Shown piece by piece: positions 1 through 5,179 of a stretch of DNA of 5,546 nt. This DNA is from an uncultured Oxalobacteraceae bacterium (GTDB lineage: Bacteria; Pseudomonadota; Gammaproteobacteria; Burkholderiales; Burkholderiaceae_D). A program made the position numbers and the translations under genes. The stretch spans positions 1-5,546 of the forward strand of contig CALKVB010000279.1 in the NCBI GenBank assembly GCA_937996605.1, in the 5' to 3' direction. Each line of letters begins with the position of its first letter. The first letter of the stretch is position 1. The notes beneath the pieces are model-generated. The model did not search any database. It was not told the DNA's origin and worked only from the letters and a program-made list of their open reading frames with translations.

Positions 1-1239
1 TATATTGCACCGGCGATTTCTGGACATGAACCAAAATATCAAAAACTCGGCGTGGACGTTTTGTTCTATGCCTTGTTATTTATCGTGGTCGGCTCTACCG
101 CTTTTGGCTGGCTCGGCACCTTGCAACACTCAGGCAATGATTTTAGTTTTTGGATTGGCAACCAGGGCTTGGAATTCACTAGCATGGGTCGAATCTGGCA
201 AGTCTTGCTGTTCATCGGTTTACTGTTTTGGGTGACACTACTTGGCCGCGGCTTAATGCCAGCTCTGAAAAAGCCGTCTGAAAGCCGCGGCCTGATCGCG
301 ATGGTGTTTCTGGCCGCACTCTGTATCGGCGGTTTCTATGCGACCTCATTGACTTGGGGCCCGCACACACATTATTCGATGATCGAATACTGGCGTTGGT
401 GGTTGGTGCATTTGTGGGTAGAAGGTTTCTTTGAAGTGTTTGCTACCGCGGTGATAGCACTGCTGTTCACGCGCCTCGGCTTGATACGCGCCAGCACTGC
501 GAATAGTGCCATCGTCTTAGAAACCATCGTGTTTCTGTTTGGTGGGATTTTGGGCACCTTGCATCATTTGTACTTCACGGGTACTCCTACTTTCGTGATT
601 GCCATCGGTGCAATGTTCTCTGCATTGGAAGTAGTACCACTGGCACTGATCGGTGTCGAAGCCTACAAAAATTATCAACGCTCGAAAGCGGCAGCTTGGG
701 TACAAGCCTACAAGTGGTCGATACTTTGCTTCATCGCTGTAGGCTTCTGGAACGTGGTCGGCGCTGGTCTTTTAGGTTTCTCTATCAATACCCCGATCGC
801 ACTGTATTACATGCAAGGACTGAACATGACTGCTGCTCATGGACACGCCGCACTGTTTGGTGTGTACGGCATGTTGGGCATCGGTTTGCTGTTGTTTTGC
901 CTGCGTGGTCTGTCTGATCGCGCTGCATGGTCAGACAAGTTACTCGCGCCAATGTTTTGGTCGCTGAATATCGGTCTAGCGATGATGGTCTTCATCTCTT
1001 TGGTTCCAGCAGGTATCTATCAGGCATGGGCCAGCATCACTCAGGGCATGTGGTTCGCTCGTTCACCGGAAGTCATACACTCGAACCTGATGGAAACCTT
1101 CGTCTGGATGCGTGTACCAGGTGACATCGTGTTCGCGATTGGTTGCGTATTTCTCGCCTTGTTTGCCTGGCGTTTGTTGATGGGTGGCAAACGTGAGCGG
1201 TCGGCGTTGAAACCAACGGCACAGACCAAACGTGTTTAA
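1..1239 (+). CDS. norB: Quinol-dependent nitric oxide reductase, large subunit (3' part; 5' end outside window)
   Basis: The protein reduces two NO to N2O in the inner membrane, taking electrons from quinol. The frame is open to the left edge, so this is the C-terminal ~412 residues of a family usually near 750; the GTG at 52 is internal, because conserved sequence (YIAPAISGHEP) precedes it. Catalytic-core ligands are visible: HLWVEGFFE (His at 409-411 with two downstream Glu, FeB site), the HH pair at 562-567 (FeB), and HGH at 838-846 (haem b3 and haem b). A Glu in SALEVVPL matches the conserved active-site acid. Many hydrophobic helices are evident. The GNQG..F...GRIWQ..LF.GLL segment resembles single-subunit qNOR rather than the cytochrome c-linked NorB of NorBC. 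It ends in a basic tail before TAA. Nothing in the visible part looks broken. The DUF2249 gene follows after 153 nt on the same strand. Confidence 0.95.
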   Translation, partial: YIAPAISGHEPKYQKLGVDVLFYALLFIVVGSTAFGWLGTLQHSGNDFSFWIGNQGLEFTSMGRIWQVLLFIGLLFWVTLLGRGLMPALKKPSESRGLIAMVFLAALCIGGFYATSLTWGPHTHYSMIEYWRWWLVHLWVEGFFEVFATAVIALLFTRLGLIRASTANSAIVLETIVFLFGGILGTLHHLYFTGTPTFVIAIGAMFSALEVVPLALIGVEAYKNYQRSKAAAWVQAYKWSILCFIAVGFWNVVGAGLLGFSINTPIALYYMQGLNMTAAHGHAALFGVYGMLGIGLLLFCLRGLSDRAAWSDKLLAPMFWSLNIGLAMMVFISLVPAGIYQAWASITQGMWFARSPEVIHSNLMETFVWMRVPGDIVFAIGCVFLALFAWRLLMGGKRERSALKPTAQTKRV

Positions 1240-1277
1240 TAACACTATTTTCATACAACTCTAAAAATCAGTATTTC

Positions 1278-1363
1278 CACGAGTAGCACGATGGACACGA
1301 AAAAATCAAGAAAAGCCTTTGCATCTTTTATAATTTTTCCGTGTTTATCGTGGAGCATTTTTT
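1278..1363. repeat. CACGA 9-nt-period inverted repeat with following T-run (REP-like element, possible terminator)
   Basis: CACGA occurs at 1278, 1287 and 1296, exactly 9 nt apart. The arm at 1287-1306 is complementary to 1333-1352, with 17 of 20 Watson-Crick pairs and 19 of 20 as RNA counting two G-U pairs. An inner AAAAG/CTTTT pair (1311-1315 with 1325-1329) extends the fold. Six T follow at 1358-1363. Short CACGA-type 9-mers recur as dispersed intergenic repeats in some bacterial genomes, from general recollection, so this may be one copy. It could also end norB transcription. Confidence 0.6.
1306..1334 (+). promoter_or_regulatory. Possible sigma-70 promoter for the DUF2249 gene
   Basis: A perfect TATAAT lies at 1329-1334. 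With 17-nt spacing the -35 would be TCAAGA (1306-1311), a poor match, so an activator would be expected. Transcription would start near 1341, giving a leader of about 52 nt. TGCATCTT at 1320-1327, in the spacer, resembles one half of an enterobacterial NsrR site, but the other half is not evident. The AT-rich loop of the inverted repeat makes a chance TATAAT plausible. Confidence 0.3.
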
Positions 1364-1392
1364 AATAATTTCACCTTACAAGGAGTATCACC

Positions 1393-1656
1393 ATGACACA
1401 CAACTGCTCTACACCTATTGTTGCCGATGGCACTTATCCATTTGATGCACGTGGCGTCGCAAAACGCTTTCGCCATGCGGCTATCTTCGGCGCTCTGCAA
1501 TCGCTGCAAGTGGGCGAGACTATGCGTTTTTGCAATGACCATGATCCCCTCCCTTTACTGGCGCAACTTGATCAACGTTTTGGCAGCAGTATCAAGATGA
1601 GCTATGTTTCACGTACACCTGGCGAGATCGTCATTGACTTCATGATAGTCAACTGA
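1393..1656 (+). CDS. DUF2249 family small protein
   Basis: This is an 87-residue soluble protein with no signal peptide or membrane segment. It shows the DUF2249 pattern: an N-terminal D.RG motif (FDARGVAKRFRHAAI, residues ~17-31), a helix leading to LQVGETMRFCNDHDPLPLLAQL (a Gly-Glu turn, a strand, then an HDP.PL motif near residues 50-55), and a C-terminal strand region (YVSRTPGEIVIDF). One Cys (residue 47) sits beside the DHD motif. The start is supported by AAGGAG at 1380-1385, 7 nt before ATG. DUF2249 proteins often lie near denitrification, NO-stress or hemerythrin-like genes, but no reaction is established for them. The position just after norB, same strand, suggests a role in NO metabolism or repair of NO damage; that is inference from context. 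The family call is fairly secure, the function is not. Confidence 0.8.
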   Translation: MTHNCSTPIVADGTYPFDARGVAKRFRHAAIFGALQSLQVGETMRFCNDHDPLPLLAQLDQRFGSSIKMSYVSRTPGEIVIDFMIVN

Positions 1657-1686
1657 TCACTAAGACATTTCTCAACGACGCTATGA

Positions 1687-1737
1687 ATCAACACCAACAT
1701 CAGATGCATCATTTTGATATCTCATGTTAGTGTTGAT
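1687..1737. repeat. Long hairpin between the DUF2249 and exported-protein genes
   Basis: The arm at 1687-1700 pairs with 1724-1737 at 13 of 14 positions, with a single C/A mismatch. Inside, AGAT (1702-1705) pairs with ATCT (1719-1722). No T-run follows on the + strand, so it is not a standard intrinsic terminator. It may be an operator, an mRNA-processing or stabilising stem, or a factor-assisted terminator. The right arm overlaps an FNR-like motif at 1733-1746. Confidence 0.55.
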
Positions 1738-1746
1738 CTCACTCAA
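1733..1746. promoter_or_regulatory. FNR/DNR-like box, 9 of 10 consensus positions
   Basis: TTGAT-CTCA-CTCAA matches the Crp/Fnr-type consensus TTGAT-N4-ATCAA except for one base. Its centre (1739.5) is only about 25 nt before the ATG at 1765, too near for class II activation of that gene unless the RNA began inside it. It could act as a repressor site or be a by-product of the hairpin arm. The Crp/Fnr protein in this window carries the E..SR recognition residues for TTGAT. Confidence 0.25.
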
Positions 1747-1764
1747 GCAAGGCTGGTGTAAAAC

Positions 1765-2274
1765 ATGAAAATCTCTCAATTATTGTTGTTCGTAATGAGT
1801 TTTGTAGTAACTCTTAACATAAGCACGGCGGCGCCGCTATTGGTGCTTGCAGACCAGCATAGCGGACACAAACACGATGCTGAGATCCGTACACAACTAA
1901 ACCTAAACGATGGTAAAAAGTGGCGTACCGATGACGCCTTGCGCCACGCCATGACAAACATCCGTATCAGCGTAACAAATACATTAACAGCTATCCATAG
2001 TGGTAATCTGAAATCCATGCAATACGATGTGCTCACTAAAAGCATAGAAAAGGAAATCGCCTTTATCGTGGCACACTGCAAACTTGATCCAAAAGCAGAC
2101 GAGAACCTTCATATCATACTTGGCCGCTTCGCCATCGAAATGGATATCGTAAAAGCTAAGCGAGGAACTCAGGAAAAGGAATTAGGAGTGATCAACATGG
2201 CGGAAACTTTGAACACCTACGGCAAATATTTCGACCATCCCGGTTGGCGAGCGATAGAATTTAACTCTCATTAA
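1765..2274 (+). CDS. Exported alpha-helical protein of unknown function
   Basis: The 169-residue protein has a clear Sec signal peptide: MK followed by a hydrophobic core (residues ~5-22), with likely cleavage after Ala23 (TAA) or Ala29 (VLA). The mature start is His-rich (DQHSGHKHD), followed by an apparently all-helical domain with the motifs LNDGKKW.TDD.LR.AM.NIR (~47-68), IVAHCKLDPKAD (~101-112) and a C-terminal YGKYFDHPGWR (~152-162). I recognise this as a conserved proteobacterial hypothetical type but know no function. There is no CXXCH, so it is not a c-type cytochrome; size and helicity recall cytochrome b562/c'-like bundles, which is only a structural guess. The His-rich start, single Cys and conserved HPGW could bind metal or haem. 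The ribosome site is weak (AAGG near 1749-1752, 12 nt from ATG). It follows norB and the DUF2249 gene, so a periplasmic role connected with NO is plausible but unproven. Confidence 0.75.
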   Translation: MKISQLLLFVMSFVVTLNISTAAPLLVLADQHSGHKHDAEIRTQLNLNDGKKWRTDDALRHAMTNIRISVTNTLTAIHSGNLKSMQYDVLTKSIEKEIAFIVAHCKLDPKADENLHIILGRFAIEMDIVKAKRGTQEKELGVINMAETLNTYGKYFDHPGWRAIEFNSH

Positions 2275-2300
2275 TCAAATCCAACTAGAGTAAGAAATCT

Positions 2301-2639
2301 TTAATCTGTGTTACTCAAGAGTACTACCGAAACCAGTAACGCGGCATCTGTTAATGCAAGCAAATCATGCTTCACGTTGCCGGCCAAATACAATAAATCG
2401 CCTTGCCGAAGAACCTTCCGCTCGATTTCGACACCGACATCGACCTCACCTTTAAGGCAATGTATAGTAATTGGCCCGCTGACCTGATGTGGCGGGATTT
2501 TTTTCCCGGCAAGCAAAACCATACGTATGACTTCCAAGTGAGGTCCTTTAAACAAAGCACTAGTTTTAACTTCAGCAAGCGATGCCTCAATCGGCAATAC
2601 TTTGGTCACCTGACCTGATGCAAGATGCGAAATGGCCAT
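2301..2639 (-). CDS. Small single-domain cupin protein
   Basis: This 112-residue cytoplasmic protein has a cupin beta-barrel pattern: a lead-in (ALFKGPHLEVIRMVLLAGKKI), motif 1 (PPHQVSGPITIHCLKGEV, His51, His60, Glu65) and motif 2 (GDLLYLAGNVKH, His91), then a final strand (ALLVSVVLL). Motif 1 has H-Q where classical cupins have H-x-H, and motif 2 has Ala where Pro is usual, so the metal site is either reduced or arranged as in the small cupins of unknown function. A good ribosome site, GGAGAA (2645-2650, - strand), lies 5 nt before ATG and fixes the start. It is last in the - strand series, downstream of the narK relic, and converges on the exported-protein gene with a 26-nt gap. I see no strong terminator in that gap. 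Substrate and role are unknown; a sensory or small-molecule-binding role is possible. Confidence 0.8.
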   Translation of the reverse strand: MAISHLASGQVTKVLPIEASLAEVKTSALFKGPHLEVIRMVLLAGKKIPPHQVSGPITIHCLKGEVDVGVEIERKVLRQGDLLYLAGNVKHDLLALTDAALLVSVVLLSNTD

Positions 2640-2703
2640 ATTACTTCTCCAAAAATATAAAATCCCATTAGCGTATTGCCAGTTTCATAGTATCTGATCA
2701 AAC

Positions 2704-2713
2704 GCTTGCAAGC
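2704..2713. promoter_or_regulatory. 10-bp perfect palindrome upstream of the cupin gene
   Basis: GCTTGCAAGC is a perfect palindrome 65 nt before the cupin start, and a TTGATC follows it at 2697-2702 on the - strand. The 145 nt between the cupin gene and the narK relic show no convincing -35/-10 pair and no gene, so any promoter for the cupin is presumably here but cannot be placed. Confidence 0.2.
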
Positions 2714-2784
2714 AATGAATTGAAAACTGTTTATCCCAAAGCCACTTTCTTGACTGACACAATTTGACTATTTTTTATTTTTTT

Positions 2785-3253
2785 AAATTAGCCAGCGGCT
2801 CAATAAATTAGACGGCTGGTACGCCAAGATTACCAATACCTGCATTCATTTCCATCACATAGTCTTTAAGTGATTTAGGAACGAAGAAATTGATGTTTCG
2901 CTATGCCGAGAACCTAAAATCACCTCCACTAGCAGCACAAAATAACTCGTCGTCGGATATTAAAATGCAAAGCTCATGCCGATTATTGGAATCAATAAAC
3001 CTGCGCTCGAACTTGCGGTAAATCGACGCCCACCAAACGTTAAAGTAAGAAAGGAATAGAGAATCCGTAAGGCCGTACCCGTCAGAGCAGGTAAGGTAAT
3101 CAAGAAAAACAACTTTTCCTTGTTGAACTTAAATCTGACAATTTCTAGATTTGCAGCGACCACGCTCAATACCATTCAGACCAAGATTACGAATTTTCTT
3201 GCGCCCATCTGGTTAAAACATGACTCACGATGTGGCTTCCGAAAATGTCACAT
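2785..3253 (-). pseudogene. narK: Degraded, truncated nitrate/nitrite transporter (NarK/NNP family, major facilitator)
   Basis: Three conserved stretches of a NarK-type transporter are readable in order on the - strand, in shifting frames. From ~3238, KPHRES.FNQMGARK then, one base off frame, IRNL: the soluble N-terminus. From 3175 to 2963, MVLSVVAANLEIVRFKF, LPALTGTALRILYSF and FGGRRFTASSSAGLLIPIIG: helices 1-3 and the FGGR loop. From ~2924 to 2785, NINFFVPKS, NAGIGNLGVPAV and FIEPL: the family's ISFFFPK and NAG.GNLGVS.VQF motif. Stops lie at 3176-3178 (TGA where family members have Trp, in WMV.S), 2960-2962 (TAA where Gln is usual, in FAVQDP), 2901-2903 (TAG) and 2808-2810 (TAA where Gln is usual, in VVQF). 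About 40 nt seem lost before MVLSVV and about 25 nt before GGDF, and nothing after FIEPL is recognisable, so two thirds of the usual ~430-460 residues are gone. Expected residues come from memory of the family, not an alignment. Confidence 0.85.
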
Positions 3254-3449
3254 TAAATTGATATCTGTAATACGAGATCGCCCCGATGAAGAACCACTTG
3301 ATCCGTCGTACTACCAATCGTGCAGTCAACATAGGCTATCCAAACGACGAATAGAATTTTTCTCTTTGCTTTTCGCTGAATACAAATGGGCTTAGTCCCT
3401 AGCCAAAAGAACTCGCAATGGCGGACATCCTCCCGTAGTGATTGTGATC
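3254..3449. other. Spacer between the crp/fnr gene and the narK relic; no gene recognised
   Basis: A 73-codon frame on the - strand (3253-3474) overlaps the end of the crp/fnr gene but shows no family resemblance and no hydrophobic pattern. No continuation of narK is readable. TTGAT at 3258-3262 is a single FNR-type half-site next to the relic's start and could be what remains of a narK control region. No terminator with a T-run is seen after the crp/fnr stop. Confidence 0.5.
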
Positions 3450-4166
3450 CTACCGAATGCGCTTCTTCGGGCAAGAAACTGTTGCTGGCTCATCCACTGG
3501 ATAATTTTTTAATGTTTCTAGGCAATGAATATGAATACGCGATGCCCTGACCTGTATCAGTCCAAGCCCACTCAAATGATGCAAGGTGCGGGAAAATGTT
3601 TCTGGTGTGAGATTTAACAAAGAAGCGACGACGTTTTTCTTTAACTCAAGTCGAATGTGGGTACTATTTTGCGATACGGATACTTGGACTAAATAATCAA
3701 CCACACGTTGCATGGCGTTGTGTAAAGCATGTCGTTCAACATTGCGAATGAACCCCAGCAAACGATAAGACAAGCCCGTCATCATCTGTCTAGCTATGAC
3801 AGGCGAATGCTCAAGCAAGGTGAGCAGCGCGTTTTTTGGAAGGCGTAATAACAACGATGGTTCCAGCGCTTCAGCGTAAAAAGGATAAGGCTCATCAAGG
3901 AACATCATTGCTTCGCCAAAGGATTGACCTGGCCGTATTAACTCAACGATCTTGTCGCTACTAGCAGACGAGGGAATCGCCAGCTTGATGAGGCCAAAAA
4001 CGAGGATATAGCAACCGTCGGCCAGATTGCCCTTCTGAAAAAGCATTAGCCCTTTTTCCAGGTCCACTTTCACCACACTCGTTTTCAAACTTTCCAACTC
4101 AAATGGCGAGATATGTTTAAACAAAGCCTGGTTAGCCAGCAAACCGTCAATATTTATCTTACCCAT
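3450..4166 (-). CDS. Crp/Fnr-family transcriptional regulator (DNR/FNR-like, no N-terminal Fe-S cysteines)
   Basis: This 238-residue regulator has an N-terminal cyclic-nucleotide-binding-like sensor (residues ~15-115, including a degenerate phosphate-loop region, FGEAMMFLDEPYPFYAEAL, at 83-101), a long dimerisation helix (~120-160) and a C-terminal winged helix (~172-215). The recognition helix reads TPETFSRTLHHL, with Glu189, Ser192 and Arg193 in the E..SR arrangement that FNR-type proteins use to read TTGAT. The only Cys are at 52, 215 and 232, so an FNR-type oxygen-sensing [4Fe-4S] cluster is unlikely; a DNR/NnrR-like NO or haem sensor fits better, by inference. The start is backed by GGGGGAGG ending 4 nt before ATG. 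The tail after residue 222 is polar and basic. It stands between narL and the narK relic, same strand, and is likely a nitrogen-oxide or anaerobiosis regulator that has outlived the transporter. Confidence 0.88.
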   Translation of the reverse strand: MGKINIDGLLANQALFKHISPFELESLKTSVVKVDLEKGLMLFQKGNLADGCYILVFGLIKLAIPSSASSDKIVELIRPGQSFGEAMMFLDEPYPFYAEALEPSLLLRLPKNALLTLLEHSPVIARQMMTGLSYRLLGFIRNVERHALHNAMQRVVDYLVQVSVSQNSTHIRLELKKNVVASLLNLTPETFSRTLHHLSGLGLIQVRASRIHIHCLETLKNYPVDEPATVSCPKKRIR

Positions 4167-4244
4167 ATTACCTCCCCCACTATAGGAATGAGACCTCTGC
4201 GCAACTGAAGCGAGCGGTCGAATTTTGTGTCGAAAAGCGCACCT

Positions 4245-4287
4245 ATACTAGAGCACAGCGACGAGCTTGTAGCTTTGGCAGAATCAA
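4245..4287 (-). promoter_or_regulatory. Weak promoter candidate with FNR-type half-site for the crp/fnr gene
   Basis: On the - strand TTGAT (4283-4287) begins a box scoring 7 of 10 against TTGAT-N4-ATCAA. TAGTAT (4245-4250; 4 of 6 to TATAAT) lies about 30 nt from the box centre, close to class II activation spacing. The start would be near 4238, a leader of about 70 nt. Autoregulation by the encoded E..SR protein would be consistent, but each element alone is weak. Confidence 0.25.
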
Positions 4288-4297
4288 AAATTCGGTC

Positions 4298-4313
4298 GCA
4301 CAGTAAGTTGTGC
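4298..4313. repeat. Short dyad GCACA-N6-TGTGC
   Basis: A perfect 5-bp inverted repeat with a 6-nt centre has the dimensions of a dimeric-regulator operator. It lies 132 nt upstream of the crp/fnr start codon and 11 nt from the FNR-type half-site. It is short enough to arise by chance. Confidence 0.25.
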
Positions 4314-4356
4314 TGATATCTCAAAATAGTGGAAGTGTAAAAGCTAACAGCCCATG

Positions 4357-4382
4357 CGACTATCCGTCAAAGGGAGTAGTCG
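4357..4382. repeat. Hairpin in the narL-crp/fnr spacer
   Basis: CGACTATCC (4357-4365) pairs with GGA-g-TAGTCG (4373-4382): nine pairs, one bulged G and a 7-nt loop. It lies about 80 nt past the narL stop in the direction of narL transcription. No T-run follows on either strand, so it may be a weak or factor-dependent terminator, an RNA 3'-end stem, or an operator. CGACTAT recurs at 4410-4416. Confidence 0.45.
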
Positions 4383-4459
4383 AGCAACGCAAAAGAACCA
4401 GAGATCAAACGACTATTGATGTGGAATAAACTTCAAGCTATTGAATAGTTTAAAAAGCC

Positions 4460-5104
4460 TCATTTATCCATGCCATGTTCGACGGCATAAACGGCAATCT
4501 GAACGCGACTGCTCAAGTTCAATTTTTTCAGAATGTTTTGCACGTGAATCTTTATAGTACTTTCCGCGACATCAAGATTTCGAGCAATTTCTTTGTTACT
4601 TTCGCCACGCGCCAAGCACACCATGGTTTCACGTTCGCGCGGTGTCAATTTTTCACGCTCAGGCTCCACCGTTACATTATTTCCAGACCGGAATTGCATC
4701 ACTAACTTAGCAGTCATGGCGTCAGCGATCACAGGCACGCCTGCCGCTGCTCGCTTGATTGATTGGTTTAAATAATCCGCATCGATGTTTTTCAGCAAAT
4801 AACCGCGTGCACCACTTTTTAGCGCCGCCGTTAAGTCTTCTGCTTCCTCAGAAACGGTTAACATTAGAACAGCAGTTTCTCGCAAATCTTCCACGATAAG
4901 TTGCATCGCTTCCAAGCCTGAGAGTCCCGGCATATTCAAATCCATCAGCACCACATCGGGCTTTAATTGTTTTGCCCGCTTGACACCTTCCAATCCATCC
5001 GAAGCCTCACCAACAATCTCAAATTCGGGATTGCGTTGCAAAATCAAACGTATGCCACTACGAAACAATGTGTGATCATCTACTAGTAAAATTTTAATTG
5101 ACAT
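4460..5104 (-). CDS. narL: NarL-type response regulator, LuxR/FixJ HTH output
   Basis: The 214-residue protein has the full NarL layout. The receiver domain (~4-120) has the acidic pair Asp9/Asp10, phospho-acceptor Asp55 in VVLMDLNMPG, Thr83/Ser85 in LMLTVS and Lys105 in GYLLK. After a linker (~125-150) the LuxR-type HTH (~153-212) reads LTPRERE.M.CLARGESNKEIAR.L, then ESTIKIHV and ILKKLNL.SR, close to E. coli NarL's ESTVKVHVKHMLKKM. Phosphorylation would normally come from NarX in response to nitrate or nitrite. The frame is intact and every key residue is present. The ribosome site is weak (AAAGAAG, about 7 nt upstream), which fits coupling to an upstream gene, and the gene directly upstream is the narX relic. 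Its kinase partner here is broken, so NarL may be served by another kinase or by acetyl phosphate, may act unphosphorylated, or may be next to decay. A generic NarL-family regulator is the alternative. Confidence 0.88.
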   Translation of the reverse strand: MSIKILLVDDHTLFRSGIRLILQRNPEFEIVGEASDGLEGVKRAKQLKPDVVLMDLNMPGLSGLEAMQLIVEDLRETAVLMLTVSEEAEDLTAALKSGARGYLLKNIDADYLNQSIKRAAAGVPVIADAMTAKLVMQFRSGNNVTVEPEREKLTPRERETMVCLARGESNKEIARNLDVAESTIKIHVQNILKKLNLSSRVQIAVYAVEHGMDK

Positions 5105-5179
5105 TGTTCGCTTCTTTGTTAAATTTTCACCCAGCTTTATTGAGTGACTGACGGAAGAATTTAACGTAAGCCATACGTT

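Noticed and set aside
52..1239. GTG at 52 as the start of a 395-residue protein
   Set aside because: The frame stays open with family-conserved sequence to the left edge, so the real start lies outside the window.
1776..2081. 101-codon - strand reading frame inside the exported-protein gene
   Set aside because: The + strand frame has a signal peptide and conserved-looking motifs; the antisense frame has none.
2095..2125. Haem-binding CXXCH in the exported protein
   Set aside because: The single Cys is followed by KLDPKAD, not XXCH; no c-type haem site exists.
2264..2291. ACTCT/AGAGT stem as a bidirectional terminator between the convergent genes
   Set aside because: Only 5 bp with an 18-nt loop and no T-run.
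2960..3175. Treating the 71-codon frame as a short membrane protein gene
   Set aside because: NarK motifs continue on both sides of it in other frames, so it is a fragment of a broken gene.
3120..3395. 91-codon + strand reading frame
   Set aside because: It is antisense to the narK relic, has no ribosome site or recognisable motif, and the opposite strand explains the sequence.
3253..3474. 73-codon - strand reading frame overlapping the crp/fnr 3' end
   Set aside because: No family resemblance, low-order composition and overlap with a well-supported gene; more likely non-coding spacer.
4160..4166. TACCCAT resembling a NarL heptamer
   Set aside because: It overlaps the crp/fnr start codon and has no paired heptamer; heptamers this degenerate occur by chance.
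4404..4420. ATCAA-N7-TTGAT as an FNR box
   Set aside because: The half-sites are everted and wrongly spaced relative to TTGAT-N4-ATCAA.
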